From Lachnospiraceae bacterium (GTDB lineage Bacteria > Bacillota > Clostridia > Lachnospirales > Lachnospiraceae), in NCBI GenBank assembly GCA_016294075.1, contig JAEDCQ010000018.1:1-31453 (forward strand): DNA of 31,453 nt. The letters run 5' to 3'. Of this stretch, positions 7,382 to 16,134 are shown piece after piece; within the stretch, counting starts at the first letter, position 1, and each line of letters begins with the position of its first letter. The position numbers were made by a program, and so were the translations under genes. The notes beneath the pieces were generated by a model, which saw nothing but the letters and a program-made list of their open reading frames with translations, was not told the DNA's origin and did not search any database.

Positions 7382-7396
7382 GTTGTTTGCGGCTTA

Positions 7397-7441
7397 GGCC
7401 ATGATTTTCCCAAATGTGTGGAAATTTCATGGTCTTTTTTT
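7397..7441 (+). terminator. Terminator downstream of pdaA
   Basis: GGCCATGATTTTCC (7397-7410) pairs with GGAAATTTCATGGTC (7420-7434) with one bulge, and an uninterrupted T run follows directly to 7441. Confidence 0.85.
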
Positions 7442-7523
7442 ATCTGGATATTCCCTTTTATACGATTTTATACTAAAATAAGTAATTGTTAGAGTTCACA
7501 TTATAAGTAAAGGCGGCATATAC

Positions 7524-9011
7524 ATGAGGATTGGTTTTGATAATGAAAAATACCTGAAAATGCAATCAGAGCATATTCTGGAAAGAATAAAGAAATTTGA
7601 TAATAAACTGTATCTGGAATTTGGAGGGAAGCTGTTTGACGATTATCATGCATCCCGTGTGCTTCCGGGCTTTATGCCCGATTCCAAATTGCGGATGCTG
7701 TTAGAACTTAAGGATCAGGCTGAAATTGTATTTGTTATCAGTGCAGAGGATATAGAGAATAATAAGATTCGAGGGGATTTGGGAATCACCTATGATTTGG
7801 ATGTACTCAGATTAATTGATGCATTTCGGGGGATTGGTCTTTTTGTGGGAAGTGTCTGCATTACAAAATATGCCGGACAAACAGCAGCAGATTTATTCCA
7901 GAAGCGTCTGACGGAATTGGGAATACGTTCCTATCATCATTATAAGATTCCGGGATACCCAAGTGATATTGAAACGATTGTCAGTGATGAGGGATATGGT
8001 AAAAACGAATATATCGAAACAACGAGACCTCTTGTTGTCATTACGGCCCCCGGTCCCGGAAGCGGTAAGATGGCTACCTGTCTTTCCCAGCTTTATCATG
8101 AGCATAAAAGAGGGATTAAAGCCGGTTATGCAAAATTTGAGACTTTCCCGATATGGAATCTGCCGTTAAAGCATCCGGTAAATGTTGCATACGAGGCCGC
8201 AACTGCCGATTTGAATGATGTTAATATGATTGATCCGTTTCATTTGGAAGCATATGGGGAGACTACTATAAATTATAACCGTGATGTAGAAATATTCCCT
8301 GTTTTAAATGCGATGTTTGAGCAGATTTTAGGGGAAAGCCCTTATAAGTCACCGACAGATATGGGTGTAAATATGGCGGGCAACTGCATTGTGGATGATG
8401 AAGCCTGTAGGGAAGCCTCCATGCAGGAGATTATCCGCAGATATTATCAGGGGTTGTGTGACTGCAAACGTGGGACGGGAACGAAAGAAACCTTAAATAA
8501 GCTGGAACTTATTATGAGGCAGGCAGGATTAAGTGTAGAAGACCGTGCGGTAGTAAATGCAGCATTAAAAAGAGAAGCGGATACGGGACATCCCGCAATG
8601 GCAATTCAATTGGATGACGGAACCCTGATAACAGGTAAAACAACCGACCTATTAGGAGCCGCATCGGCAGCACTGCTAAATTCCCTGAAGGTTCTGGGAG
8701 GTATCAAACACGAACTGCATCTTGTTTCTCCGAAAGCAATCGAGCCTATTCAGAGACTGAAAACGAATTATCTGGGAAGCCGAAATCCCCGACTCCACAC
8801 AGATGAGATTCTGATTGCACTCTCTACTTCGGCAGCTTCTGATATCAATGCAGAGCATGCAATGGCACAGATACCGAAGCTAAAAGGCCTGGAAGCACAT
8901 TCGTCGGTATTGCTCTCTTCCGTGGACGAGCAGATGTTTAAGCGTCTCGGTATTCATCTGACATGCGAGGCAAAATATGAAACAGAGAACAGAGTGTATC
9001 ATAAGAGATAA
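7524..9011 (+). CDS. DUF1846 (UPF0371) family protein
   Basis: A 495-residue protein of the DUF1846/UPF0371 family, recognised from the opening RIGFDNEKYLKMQSEHI, the FGGKLFDDYHASRVLPGF block and VITAPGPGSGKMATCLSQLY. The latter resembles a nucleotide-binding loop (GPGSGK). Later TTINYNRDVEIFPVL and the DEILIALSTSAASDINAEHA stretch are also typical. Length agrees with the family (about 490-500). Its biochemical role is not established to my knowledge. It is flanked by terminators and the ftsH promoter, so it appears to be monocistronic. Confidence 0.9.
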   Translation: MRIGFDNEKYLKMQSEHILERIKKFDNKLYLEFGGKLFDDYHASRVLPGFMPDSKLRMLLELKDQAEIVFVISAEDIENNKIRGDLGITYDLDVLRLIDAFRGIGLFVGSVCITKYAGQTAADLFQKRLTELGIRSYHHYKIPGYPSDIETIVSDEGYGKNEYIETTRPLVVITAPGPGSGKMATCLSQLYHEHKRGIKAGYAKFETFPIWNLPLKHPVNVAYEAATADLNDVNMIDPFHLEAYGETTINYNRDVEIFPVLNAMFEQILGESPYKSPTDMGVNMAGNCIVDDEACREASMQEIIRRYYQGLCDCKRGTGTKETLNKLELIMRQAGLSVEDRAVVNAALKREADTGHPAMAIQLDDGTLITGKTTDLLGAASAALLNSLKVLGGIKHELHLVSPKAIEPIQRLKTNYLGSRNPRLHTDEILIALSTSAASDINAEHAMAQIPKLKGLEAHSSVLLSSVDEQMFKRLGIHLTCEAKYETENRVYHKR

Positions 9012-9061
9012 TAAAAGTGGTTTCCGTTTTTTTAGTATAGATTTTTTTCATAGAAAATTAA

Positions 9062-9090
9062 TTGATTTTAGTATATTCCGTTACTATAAT
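9062..9090 (+). promoter_or_regulatory. Sigma-A-type promoter for ftsH
   Basis: TTGATT (9062-9067), exactly 17 bases of spacer and a perfect TATAAT (9085-9090). Transcription would begin near 9097, giving a leader of about 55 bases before the ftsH ATG. Confidence 0.8.
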
Positions 9091-9152
9091 GGAGTAATGA
9101 CAAATAAAATCAGTTGTGAAACTATAGTTTATGGAAGGATATAGATTTTAAT

Positions 9153-11231
9153 ATGGACAATAATTCAAATTATGAAAGAAATCCGAATAACGGATCGAGT
9201 GGATCCGGCGGGAACGGGAACGGCAACAGACCGGGAGGTCCGGGTGGACCCGGTGGAAACGGCAATGACAATATGCCGCCCAAAAAACAGAATCTTTTAT
9301 TTCTGCTTATCGCGTCTCTGATTACGTTGGTATGCATGAGCTATTTTATGAAATCCTTTGATGCGGCAACAACAAGGGAGATTCCTTATAATGAATTTGT
9401 ATCAATGCTGGAAGAAGGGAAAATAGAAAGTGTATATATTACTTCCGACAGAATTGAAATATATCCGATAGAAGAGAAAAAAGAGTCATCCAAGCAGAAT
9501 CCTTTTATGATGATAGGTCAGACACCGACAATCACATATTATACGGGACGTGCAGAAAGTGATGATGCATTAAGTGAACGTCTTTTAGAAGCAGATGTGG
9601 AGATTAATCCAGAAATTCCGGATGGTTCAGGCCTGTTGATATCTATTTTACTGACATATGTTCTGCCGATTTTACTGCTTTGGTTTTTATTGAGTTTTGC
9701 CTATCGTAAAATGTCGCAGGGTGGCGGAATGATGGGTGTCGGCAAAAGCAATGCAAAAGTATATGTACAAAAAGAGACCGGCGTGACATTTAAAGATGTT
9801 GCCGGTGAGGATGAAGCAAAAGAATCATTACAGGAAGTAGTAGACTTTCTGCATAATCCGGGTAAATATGTACAGATTGGCGCGAAGCTTCCGAAAGGTG
9901 CGCTGCTTGTCGGACCTCCCGGAACAGGTAAGACGTTATTGGCAAAAGCCGTAGCCGGAGAAGCACATGTACCGTTTTTCTCATTGACGGGTTCGGACTT
10001 CATTGAACTTTATGTTGGTGTAGGGGCATCACGAGTCAGGGATTTGTTTAAGGAAGCCAATAAAAATGCTCCCTGTATCATCTTTATTGATGAAATTGAT
10101 GCAATCGGAAGAAGCCGTGACTCAAAATACGGTGGCGGTAATGAGGAACGAGAGCAGACGTTGAACCAGTTGCTTTCCGAAATGGACGGTTTTGATTCGG
10201 CAAAGGGTATTCTGGTGCTCGGTGCAACCAACAGACCAGAGATTTTAGACAAGGCACTTCTTCGTCCGGGACGTTTCGACAGAAGAATTATTGTGGATAA
10301 GCCTGATTTAAAAGGACGTGTGGATATATTAAAGGTTCATGCAAAAGATGTTAAAATGGATGAAAGCGTGGACTTTGATGCAATCGCACTTGCAACAAGC
10401 GGTGCCGTAGGCTCTGACCTTGCTAATATGATTAATGAAGCGGCGATTAATGCGGTAAAGGAGCATCGGGAATGTGTAAATCAGAAGGATTTATTTGATG
10501 CCGTTGAACAGGTGCTTGTTGGAAAAGAGAAGAAAGACCGCATTATGAGTAAAGAGGAGCGGAAAATAGTATCCTATCATGAGGTCGGTCACGCATTGAT
10601 TTCTGCATTACAGAAAAATTCCGAACCGGTTCAGAAAATCACAATCGTACCGAGAACGATGGGGGCTCTCGGATATGTTATGCAGGTTCCGGAGGAAGAA
10701 AAATATTTAAATACCGAAGCTGAGCTGCATGATATGATGGTTGGTCTTTTAGGAGGCCGGGCTGCGGAGGAAATTGTTTTTGACACGGTTACGACCGGTG
10801 CATCCAATGATATTGAGAAAGCAACGGACATTGCCAAGAGTATGGTAACTCAATACGGTATGAGCAAAAAATTTGGATTAATTGGGCTTGCTACCGTGGA
10901 AAGTAAATACTTAAGCGGACAGGCAACACTGAACTGTGCGGATGTGACGGCGGCAGCAGTCGATGAAGAAGTAATGAAAATGCTTGCCGAAAGCTATGAG
11001 GAAGCAAAAAAACTTCTCTCCGAAAACAGGGAAGTCATGGACAAGATTGCAGAATTCCTGATTGAGAAGGAAACCATCACAGGAAAAGAATTTATGAAGA
11101 TATTCCGGGAATTGAAGGGTATTCCGGAACCGGAAGAAGAAAAAAAAGAAGAGACCTCCAAGGAAGCAGAATCCGAAGAAGAGATGGATGAAGCGGAAGT
11201 GCAAAATGACGAGACAACAGAAGAGTCATGA
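9153..11231 (+). CDS. ftsH: ATP-dependent zinc metalloprotease FtsH
   Basis: A membrane-bound AAA+ protease that degrades misfolded membrane proteins and some regulators. The 692-residue protein has a Gly/Asn/Pro-rich N-terminal extension (about 10-45), a first membrane helix (about 47-66), an extracytoplasmic domain and a second helix (about 160-182). The AAA domain has Walker A GPPGTGKT (254-261), Walker B IIFIDEIDAIGR and the second region of homology ATNRPEILDKALLRPGRFDR. The zinc site HEVGH is at 476-480, with the downstream TTGASNDIEKAT segment. The C-terminus is a Glu-rich tail. The N-terminal extension is much longer than the few residues before TM1 in E. coli FtsH. ATG 9153 is preceded by AAGGAT. 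Confidence 0.97.
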   Translation: MDNNSNYERNPNNGSSGSGGNGNGNRPGGPGGPGGNGNDNMPPKKQNLLFLLIASLITLVCMSYFMKSFDAATTREIPYNEFVSMLEEGKIESVYITSDRIEIYPIEEKKESSKQNPFMMIGQTPTITYYTGRAESDDALSERLLEADVEINPEIPDGSGLLISILLTYVLPILLLWFLLSFAYRKMSQGGGMMGVGKSNAKVYVQKETGVTFKDVAGEDEAKESLQEVVDFLHNPGKYVQIGAKLPKGALLVGPPGTGKTLLAKAVAGEAHVPFFSLTGSDFIELYVGVGASRVRDLFKEANKNAPCIIFIDEIDAIGRSRDSKYGGGNEEREQTLNQLLSEMDGFDSAKGILVLGATNRPEILDKALLRPGRFDRRIIVDKPDLKGRVDILKVHAKDVKMDESVDFDAIALATSGAVGSDLANMINEAAINAVKEHRECVNQKDLFDAVEQVLVGKEKKDRIMSKEERKIVSYHEVGHALISALQKNSEPVQKITIVPRTMGALGYVMQVPEEEKYLNTEAELHDMMVGLLGGRAAEEIVFDTVTTGASNDIEKATDIAKSMVTQYGMSKKFGLIGLATVESKYLSGQATLNCADVTAAAVDEEVMKMLAESYEEAKKLLSENREVMDKIAEFLIEKETITGKEFMKIFRELKGIPEPEEEKKEETSKEAESEEEMDEAEVQNDETTEES

Positions 11232-11258
11232 TGATATAATTATTAAATATGTAGGAGT

Positions 11259-11289
11259 GTGGCGCGGACAGAATATGCTGCCGCGCCAC
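11259..11289 (+). promoter_or_regulatory. GC-rich hairpin between ftsH and uvrC
   Basis: GTGGCGCGG (11259-11267) is perfectly complementary to CCGCGCCAC (11281-11289) around a 13-base loop. The following ATTTATTTTA is AT-rich but a poor T tract. The stem ends ten bases before the uvrC ATG, and the nearest GGAG (11253-11256) is on its far side. It could be a weak terminator for ftsH or a structure that brings the GGAG near the start codon. Confidence 0.65.
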
Positions 11290-11299
11290 AATTTATTTT

Positions 11300-13180
11300 A
11301 TGGAAGAAATTTTTGTCATTGAGGACGAATTGAAGAAAGTGCCCGGAAAGCCGGGAGTGTATATTATGCGGGACAAACACGACGGGATTTTGTATGTCGG
11401 GAAGGCTGTCAACCTTCGTAACCGTCTCCGCTCTTATTTTCGTGCCAATATCGGAAGAGGACCGTGGATTGACAGAATGGTAAGCCTAATCTGCCGTTTT
11501 GAATATATCGTTACAGATTCCGAGTTAGAAGCGCTTGTTTTAGAGAATAATCTGATTAAGGAACATCGTCCTAAGTATAACACAATGCTTGTGGATGATA
11601 AGACATATCCTTATATAAAGGTAACAACCGGAGAGGAGTATCCCAGAATACTATTCTCCAGAGAAATGAAAAAGGATAAGTCAAAATATTTCGGACCGTT
11701 TACAAGCGCAACAGCCGTAAAGGATACGATTGAGCTGATTAACCGCCTGTATAATCTAAGAACCTGTCACAAAGTGCTGCCACGTGATATGAATACGGAC
11801 AGGCCTTGTCTGAATTATCATATTCATCAATGTCTCGCTCCCTGCCAGGGGTATATCTCAAAAGAAGAGTATGCGAAAAGGGTAGAGGATGCTCTTGATT
11901 TTCTGAACGGAAATTATAATAAAATATTGAGAAATCTCGAAGCCCGGATGAAGGAAGCTGCCGAGAAAATGGAATATGAAGAGGCTGCAAAAATTCGTGA
12001 TTTATACAATAGCGTAAAACAGGTTTCACAGAAGCAGAAAATAACGGACAGTGAAGGAGAAGACAGGGATGTTGTGGCATTGGCGGTGGAAGAAGAGGAT
12101 GCTGTCATTCAGGTATTTTTTATCCGGAGCGGGCGATTAATCGGAAGAGAACATTTTTATATGAAGTCTGTTACGAGACAGGGAAGAAGTGAAATTTTAT
12201 CCTCTTTTTTAAAACAGTTTTATGCAGGAACTCCTTTTATTCCAAGAGAAATCATGCTGCAGGAAGAAATTGATGACAGAGAAGTCATTGAAGAGTGGCT
12301 TTCTGATAAACGTTCCCAGAGAATGTATATCCGGGTGCCTAAAAAAGGTACAAAAGAAAAGCTGGTGGAGCTTGCGTCTAAAAATGCGCAGCTTGTTTTG
12401 CAGCAGGATAAAGACCGGATAAAGAGGGAAGAAGGAAGAACGATAGGAGCAATGAAGGAGATTGCAGCATGGATAGGGCTGTCCCATCTTTCGCGTGTGG
12501 AGGCATTTGATATCTCTAACACAAGCGGATTTGAAAATGTGGGTTCTATGATTGTATATGAAAATGGGAAGCCGAAACGAAGCGATTATCGTAAATTCCG
12601 TATGAAAACTGTCAGCGGACCGGATGATTATGCCTGCATGAGAGAAGTTCTGCTGAGACGTTTTTCACATGGCTTGGAAGAGGCAAAACAGCTCTCTGAT
12701 AAGCAGATGGAAAAAGATTACGGCAGTTTTACGCGTTTTCCGGATTTGGTACTCATGGATGGCGGACGCGGACAGGTTAATATTGCGCAGGAGGTACTAA
12801 ACGAGCTTCATTTATCCATTCCCGTGTGCGGTATGGTGAAAGATGATCACCATAGGACAAGAGGACTTTATTATCAAAATGAAGAGATTGAAATCGATAC
12901 GCACTCGGAAGGGTTTAAATTGATTACAAGGATTCAGGATGAAGCCCATCGCTTTGCCATTGAGTATCACCGGTCGCTTCGCAGCAAAGAACAGGTTCGT
13001 TCCGTACTGGATGAAATCCCGGGGGTGGGTCCTGCAAGGAGAAAAGCTTTGATGAAGCATTTTGAAAATATTGAAGCCATAAAAGCGGCGGATGCGGTAA
13101 CACTTCATACAAAAGCCGGAATTCCGCTTCATATTGCGGAAGAAATATATTCTTTTTTTCATGGTTCTGTGGTAGAATGA
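11300..13180 (+). CDS. uvrC: Excinuclease ABC subunit C
   Basis: The dual-incision nuclease of nucleotide excision repair, acting with UvrA and UvrB. The 626-residue protein has an N-terminal GIY-YIG domain (KPGVYIMRDK and ILYVGKAVNLRNRLRSYF). The Cys motif TCHKVLP...PCLNYHIHQCLAPC follows, then a UVR helix near 200-235 (EEAAKIRDLYN), the RNase H-like endonuclease core (SRVEAFDISNTSG, DLVLMDGGRGQVN) and C-terminal helix-hairpin-helix motifs (IPGVGPARRKALMKHF). ATG 11300 has no ribosome binding site within ten bases. A TTG at 11327 with GAGG upstream would still leave the KPGVY block intact, so the start is uncertain by nine codons. It heads the cluster continuing into hprK. Confidence 0.96.
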   Translation: MEEIFVIEDELKKVPGKPGVYIMRDKHDGILYVGKAVNLRNRLRSYFRANIGRGPWIDRMVSLICRFEYIVTDSELEALVLENNLIKEHRPKYNTMLVDDKTYPYIKVTTGEEYPRILFSREMKKDKSKYFGPFTSATAVKDTIELINRLYNLRTCHKVLPRDMNTDRPCLNYHIHQCLAPCQGYISKEEYAKRVEDALDFLNGNYNKILRNLEARMKEAAEKMEYEEAAKIRDLYNSVKQVSQKQKITDSEGEDRDVVALAVEEEDAVIQVFFIRSGRLIGREHFYMKSVTRQGRSEILSSFLKQFYAGTPFIPREIMLQEEIDDREVIEEWLSDKRSQRMYIRVPKKGTKEKLVELASKNAQLVLQQDKDRIKREEGRTIGAMKEIAAWIGLSHLSRVEAFDISNTSGFENVGSMIVYENGKPKRSDYRKFRMKTVSGPDDYACMREVLLRRFSHGLEEAKQLSDKQMEKDYGSFTRFPDLVLMDGGRGQVNIAQEVLNELHLSIPVCGMVKDDHHRTRGLYYQNEEIEIDTHSEGFKLITRIQDEAHRFAIEYHRSLRSKEQVRSVLDEIPGVGPARRKALMKHFENIEAIKAADAVTLHTKAGIPLHIAEEIYSFFHGSVVE

Positions 13181-13244
13181 CCATGATAACACACGGATGA
13201 CCGGCGCCTTTTATAAAATTTAAGCGGCGCAGAAAGGAAAATGC

Positions 13245-14186
13245 ATGGCAAGTGTAAGCTTATTATCCATTATTGAAAAAATGAAATTAGAGAATCTGAC
13301 TCCTGAGATTGAATTAAAGGAAATAAAAATCAATCAGCCTGATATAAATCGGCCGGCACTGCAGTTAGCCGGTTACTTTGAGCATTATGAAGCATCACGT
13401 CTGCAGATTATCGGATTTGTGGAATACACATATATGGAGAGCTTATCCAAAAAGCGTAAGGAAGAGATTTACAATAAGCTTCTTTCCTGTCCGATTCCAT
13501 GCATTGTATTCTGCCGTGAATTGTTGCCTGATGAATTATTTAAAAAGATTGCCATTGAGAAGGGTGTTCCGCTTTTTATGACAAAGAAAGCGACTTCGGC
13601 TTTTACGGCAGAGATTATCAGATGGTTAAATGTACAATTGGCTCCTTGCATTTCCGTTCACGGAGTGTTGGTTGATGTATATGGTGAAGGTGTACTGATT
13701 ACCGGCGAAAGCGGTATCGGTAAATCGGAGGCAGCTCTGGAATTGGTTAAGCGTGGACATCGTCTTGTAACGGATGATGTAGTTGAAATCCGAAAGGTTA
13801 GTGATGATACATTAATCGGTTCCGCTCCGAATATCACAAAGCATTTTATAGAACTGCGCGGTATCGGAATTATTGATGTTAAAACATTATTCGGTGTTTC
13901 CAGTGTTAAGGATACACAGGGAATTGATCTTGTTATCCGACTGGAAGATTGGAGCAAGGATAAAGAGTATGACAGACTCGGTCTGGAGGAGGAATATACG
14001 GAATACCTTGGGAATAAGGTAGTATGCCATAATATTCCGATTCGACCGGGACGTAATCTGGCAGTTATCTGTGAATCTGCAGCAATCAATCACCGCCAGA
14101 AGAAAATGGGATATAATGCCGCACAGGAATTATACAAACGTGTTCAGGAATCTCTTTCCAAGAAAAGAGATGAAGACGATGAATAA
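13245..14186 (+). CDS. hprK: HPr kinase/phosphorylase
   Basis: A bifunctional enzyme that phosphorylates and dephosphorylates Ser46 of HPr and Crh, the central switch of carbon catabolite control in Firmicutes. The 313-residue protein has an N-terminal domain (about 1-130) and a C-terminal catalytic domain containing HGVLVDVYG, P-loop GESGIGKS (154-161), HRLVTDDVVEI and the HprK signature LRGIGIIDVKTLFG. All expected blocks are present. GAAAGGA precedes ATG 13245. Its likely substrate paralogue, the HPr-like protein at 17973, lies in the same cluster four genes downstream, which suggests a functional pair. Confidence 0.96.
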   Translation: MASVSLLSIIEKMKLENLTPEIELKEIKINQPDINRPALQLAGYFEHYEASRLQIIGFVEYTYMESLSKKRKEEIYNKLLSCPIPCIVFCRELLPDELFKKIAIEKGVPLFMTKKATSAFTAEIIRWLNVQLAPCISVHGVLVDVYGEGVLITGESGIGKSEAALELVKRGHRLVTDDVVEIRKVSDDTLIGSAPNITKHFIELRGIGIIDVKTLFGVSSVKDTQGIDLVIRLEDWSKDKEYDRLGLEEEYTEYLGNKVVCHNIPIRPGRNLAVICESAAINHRQKKMGYNAAQELYKRVQESLSKKRDEDDE

Positions 14187-14204
14187 CGGAAGTGAGAGGA
14201 AAAG

Positions 14205-15149
14205 ATGGGAAAGTATGTATTTGGTGTTGATGTAGGAGGCACTACAGTAAAATTGGGTTTATTTGATGCAGAAGGAAATGTAAAGGACAAGTGGGAGATT
14301 CCGACCAGAACGGAAGAAAAGGGTTCTCATATTATGGCTGACATTGCCGGCAGTATCATGGTAAAAATGAAGCAGGAAGGCTTGGAAAAGGAAGATATTA
14401 TCGGTGTGGGAATGGGAGTTCCGGGACCGGTAAAGGCTGACGGAACTGTTCTAAAGGCTGCTAATTTAGGATGGGGCGTATTTAATCCGAATGAAGAACT
14501 CAGTGAATTATTGGGTGTTCCGGTAAAGACCGGAAATGATGCAAATGTAGCAGCACTTGGAGAAATGTGGAAAGGCGGCGGTCAGGGATATAGGGATATG
14601 GTTGCCGTTACATTAGGAACCGGCGTTGGCGGCGGCGTAATCTTAGGCGGTCATATGGTTTGCGGTTCTAATGGAGCCGGTGGTGAGATTGGACATATTC
14701 ATTTGGAGGATAATGAAGAAGATCAGTGCGGATGTAAAAATCGTGGATGTTTAGAGCAGTACGCGTCTGCAACCGGTATTGTCAGATTGGCAAATAAAAA
14801 ATTAGCAGTTACAAGCAGGGACAGTATTCTCCGTCAGGGTGAAGTGAGTGCGAAGAGCATCTGGGATGCAGTAAAGGCGGAAGATGAGCTCGCAATGGAA
14901 GTAGCCGAAATGTATGGTGAATACCTTGGAAAAGGACTTGCTGCGGTTGCCGATGTAGTAAATCCCGAGGTTTTTGTTATCGGTGGCGGTGTTTCAAAAG
15001 CGGGACGTGTAGTAATTGATTATATGGAACCATATTTTAAAAAATATGTATTTCATGGTGGTGCCAATGCAAAATTTGCATTAGCAAAGCTTGGGAATGA
15101 TGCCGGGATTTTTGGTGCCGTTAAATTAATTCTGGATGAGGTAATGTAG
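14205..15149 (+). CDS. glcK: ROK-family glucokinase
   Basis: It phosphorylates glucose (or a related hexose) with ATP to feed glycolysis. The 314-residue protein opens MGKYVFGVDVGGTTVKLGLF, with the phosphate-binding DVGGTT at 9-14. The sugar-binding GNDANVAALGE has the catalytic base Asp112. The ROK zinc motif GEIGHIHLEDN...CGCKNRGCLEQ has Cys175, Cys177 and Cys182, and IGGGVSKAG closes the fold. Zinc ligands and catalytic Asp are intact, which favours a kinase over a ROK repressor; there is no N-terminal helix-turn-helix. It starts 18 bases after hprK, so it is probably co-transcribed. Confidence 0.92.
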   Translation: MGKYVFGVDVGGTTVKLGLFDAEGNVKDKWEIPTRTEEKGSHIMADIAGSIMVKMKQEGLEKEDIIGVGMGVPGPVKADGTVLKAANLGWGVFNPNEELSELLGVPVKTGNDANVAALGEMWKGGGQGYRDMVAVTLGTGVGGGVILGGHMVCGSNGAGGEIGHIHLEDNEEDQCGCKNRGCLEQYASATGIVRLANKKLAVTSRDSILRQGEVSAKSIWDAVKAEDELAMEVAEMYGEYLGKGLAAVADVVNPEVFVIGGGVSKAGRVVIDYMEPYFKKYVFHGGANAKFALAKLGNDAGIFGAVKLILDEVM

Positions 15150-15154
15150 GAATA

Positions 15155-15193
15155 TTCGGATTAGGCTTGTCATACAGTATAAGGTAATCCGAA
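15155..15193 (+). promoter_or_regulatory. Stem-loop in the glcK-murB gap
   Basis: TTCGGATTA (15155-15163) is an exact reverse complement of TAATCCGAA (15185-15193); the loop can pair further (CTT/AAG). No T run follows, so it is not a typical terminator. It may be an mRNA processing or stability element inside the cluster. Confidence 0.45.
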
Positions 15194-15216
15194 ATGTAGT
15201 GGACAGGTAGTAAAGT

Positions 15217-16134
15217 ATGATAGAAAATACAGTCTGGAAGGAAATCGAAGCATTTGCAGCCGAAGGGGCTTTTTTGTATAATGAGCCTTTGCGGGACCAT
15301 ACTACTTTTCGGGTAGGGGGAGAAGCAGATGCTTTTCTTTCTGTTCAAAGCGGGGATGAATTGAAAAAGGTACTTTTGCTTTGTAAGGCGCAACAGATAC
15401 CGTACTTTGTTTTAGGTAATGGCAGTAATCTTCTTGTTTCTGATAAAGGCTTTAGAGGACTTATTATTTCGATTGGAAATTATATGTCGGAAATAAAGAT
15501 AGAGGGAAAACGGATTTATGTGGAGGCAGGAGCGCTTTTGGGGCAGGTCGCACAGGCTGCGGCAAAAAACGGATTGACGGGTATGGAATTTGCAGCCGGC
15601 ATTCCGGGAACCGTCGGAGGTGCCATTGTGATGAATGCCGGAGCATACGACGGAGAGATGAAGCAGATTGTTGAAACGGTTACTGTTATGACACCGGAAG
15701 GGGAAATCCGTAATTTTACAGGTGCTGAAATGGAATTCGGTTATCGTACCAGCCGGTTGAAAAGGGAACCGGGAATTGTTTTATCCGTCACTTTGTTATT
15801 AAAGGAAGGCAGGATGACGGAAATCCGAGAGAAAATGAGTGACTTTGCTTTAAGAAGAAGAGAAAAGCAACCATTGGAATATCCCAGCGCAGGCTCTACA
15901 TTTAAAAGACCGGAGGGAATGTTTGCGGGGAAGCTGATTATGGATGCAGGCTTACGCGGATATACAGTTGGTGGTGCCCGGGTGTCAGATAAGCATTGCG
16001 GTTTTGTTATTAATAAGGACGGAGCGACAGCAGAAGATATTAATACTCTGATTAAGGATGTACAGGAGAAGGTAGAGGAAAAATTCGGAGTGTATTTAGA
16101 GCCGGAAGTGATTTTTGTAGGAGACTTCAGATGA
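15217..16134 (+). CDS. murB: UDP-N-acetylenolpyruvoylglucosamine reductase
   Basis: It reduces UDP-GlcNAc-enolpyruvate to UDP-MurNAc with NADPH and FAD, the second committed step of peptidoglycan synthesis. The 305-residue protein shows the FAD-binding blocks FRVGGEADAF, LGNGSNLLVSD (67-76) and AAGIPGTVGGAIVMNAGAYD. It also has catalytic Arg in FGYRTSR, the proton-donor Ser226 in PSAGSTFKRP, and the C-terminal EPEV with catalytic Glu. Its size and motif spacing fit the shorter, type II MurB of Firmicutes. Its last four bases (ATGA) overlap the start of rapZ, indicating translational coupling. Confidence 0.96.
   Translation: MIENTVWKEIEAFAAEGAFLYNEPLRDHTTFRVGGEADAFLSVQSGDELKKVLLLCKAQQIPYFVLGNGSNLLVSDKGFRGLIISIGNYMSEIKIEGKRIYVEAGALLGQVAQAAAKNGLTGMEFAAGIPGTVGGAIVMNAGAYDGEMKQIVETVTVMTPEGEIRNFTGAEMEFGYRTSRLKREPGIVLSVTLLLKEGRMTEIREKMSDFALRRREKQPLEYPSAGSTFKRPEGMFAGKLIMDAGLRGYTVGGARVSDKHCGFVINKDGATAEDINTLIKDVQEKVEEKFGVYLEPEVIFVGDFR

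Noticed and set aside
13204..13230. GCGCC/GGCGC inverted repeat upstream of hprK
   Set aside because: Only five GC pairs with a long AT loop and no T tract; too weak to call a terminator or regulator.
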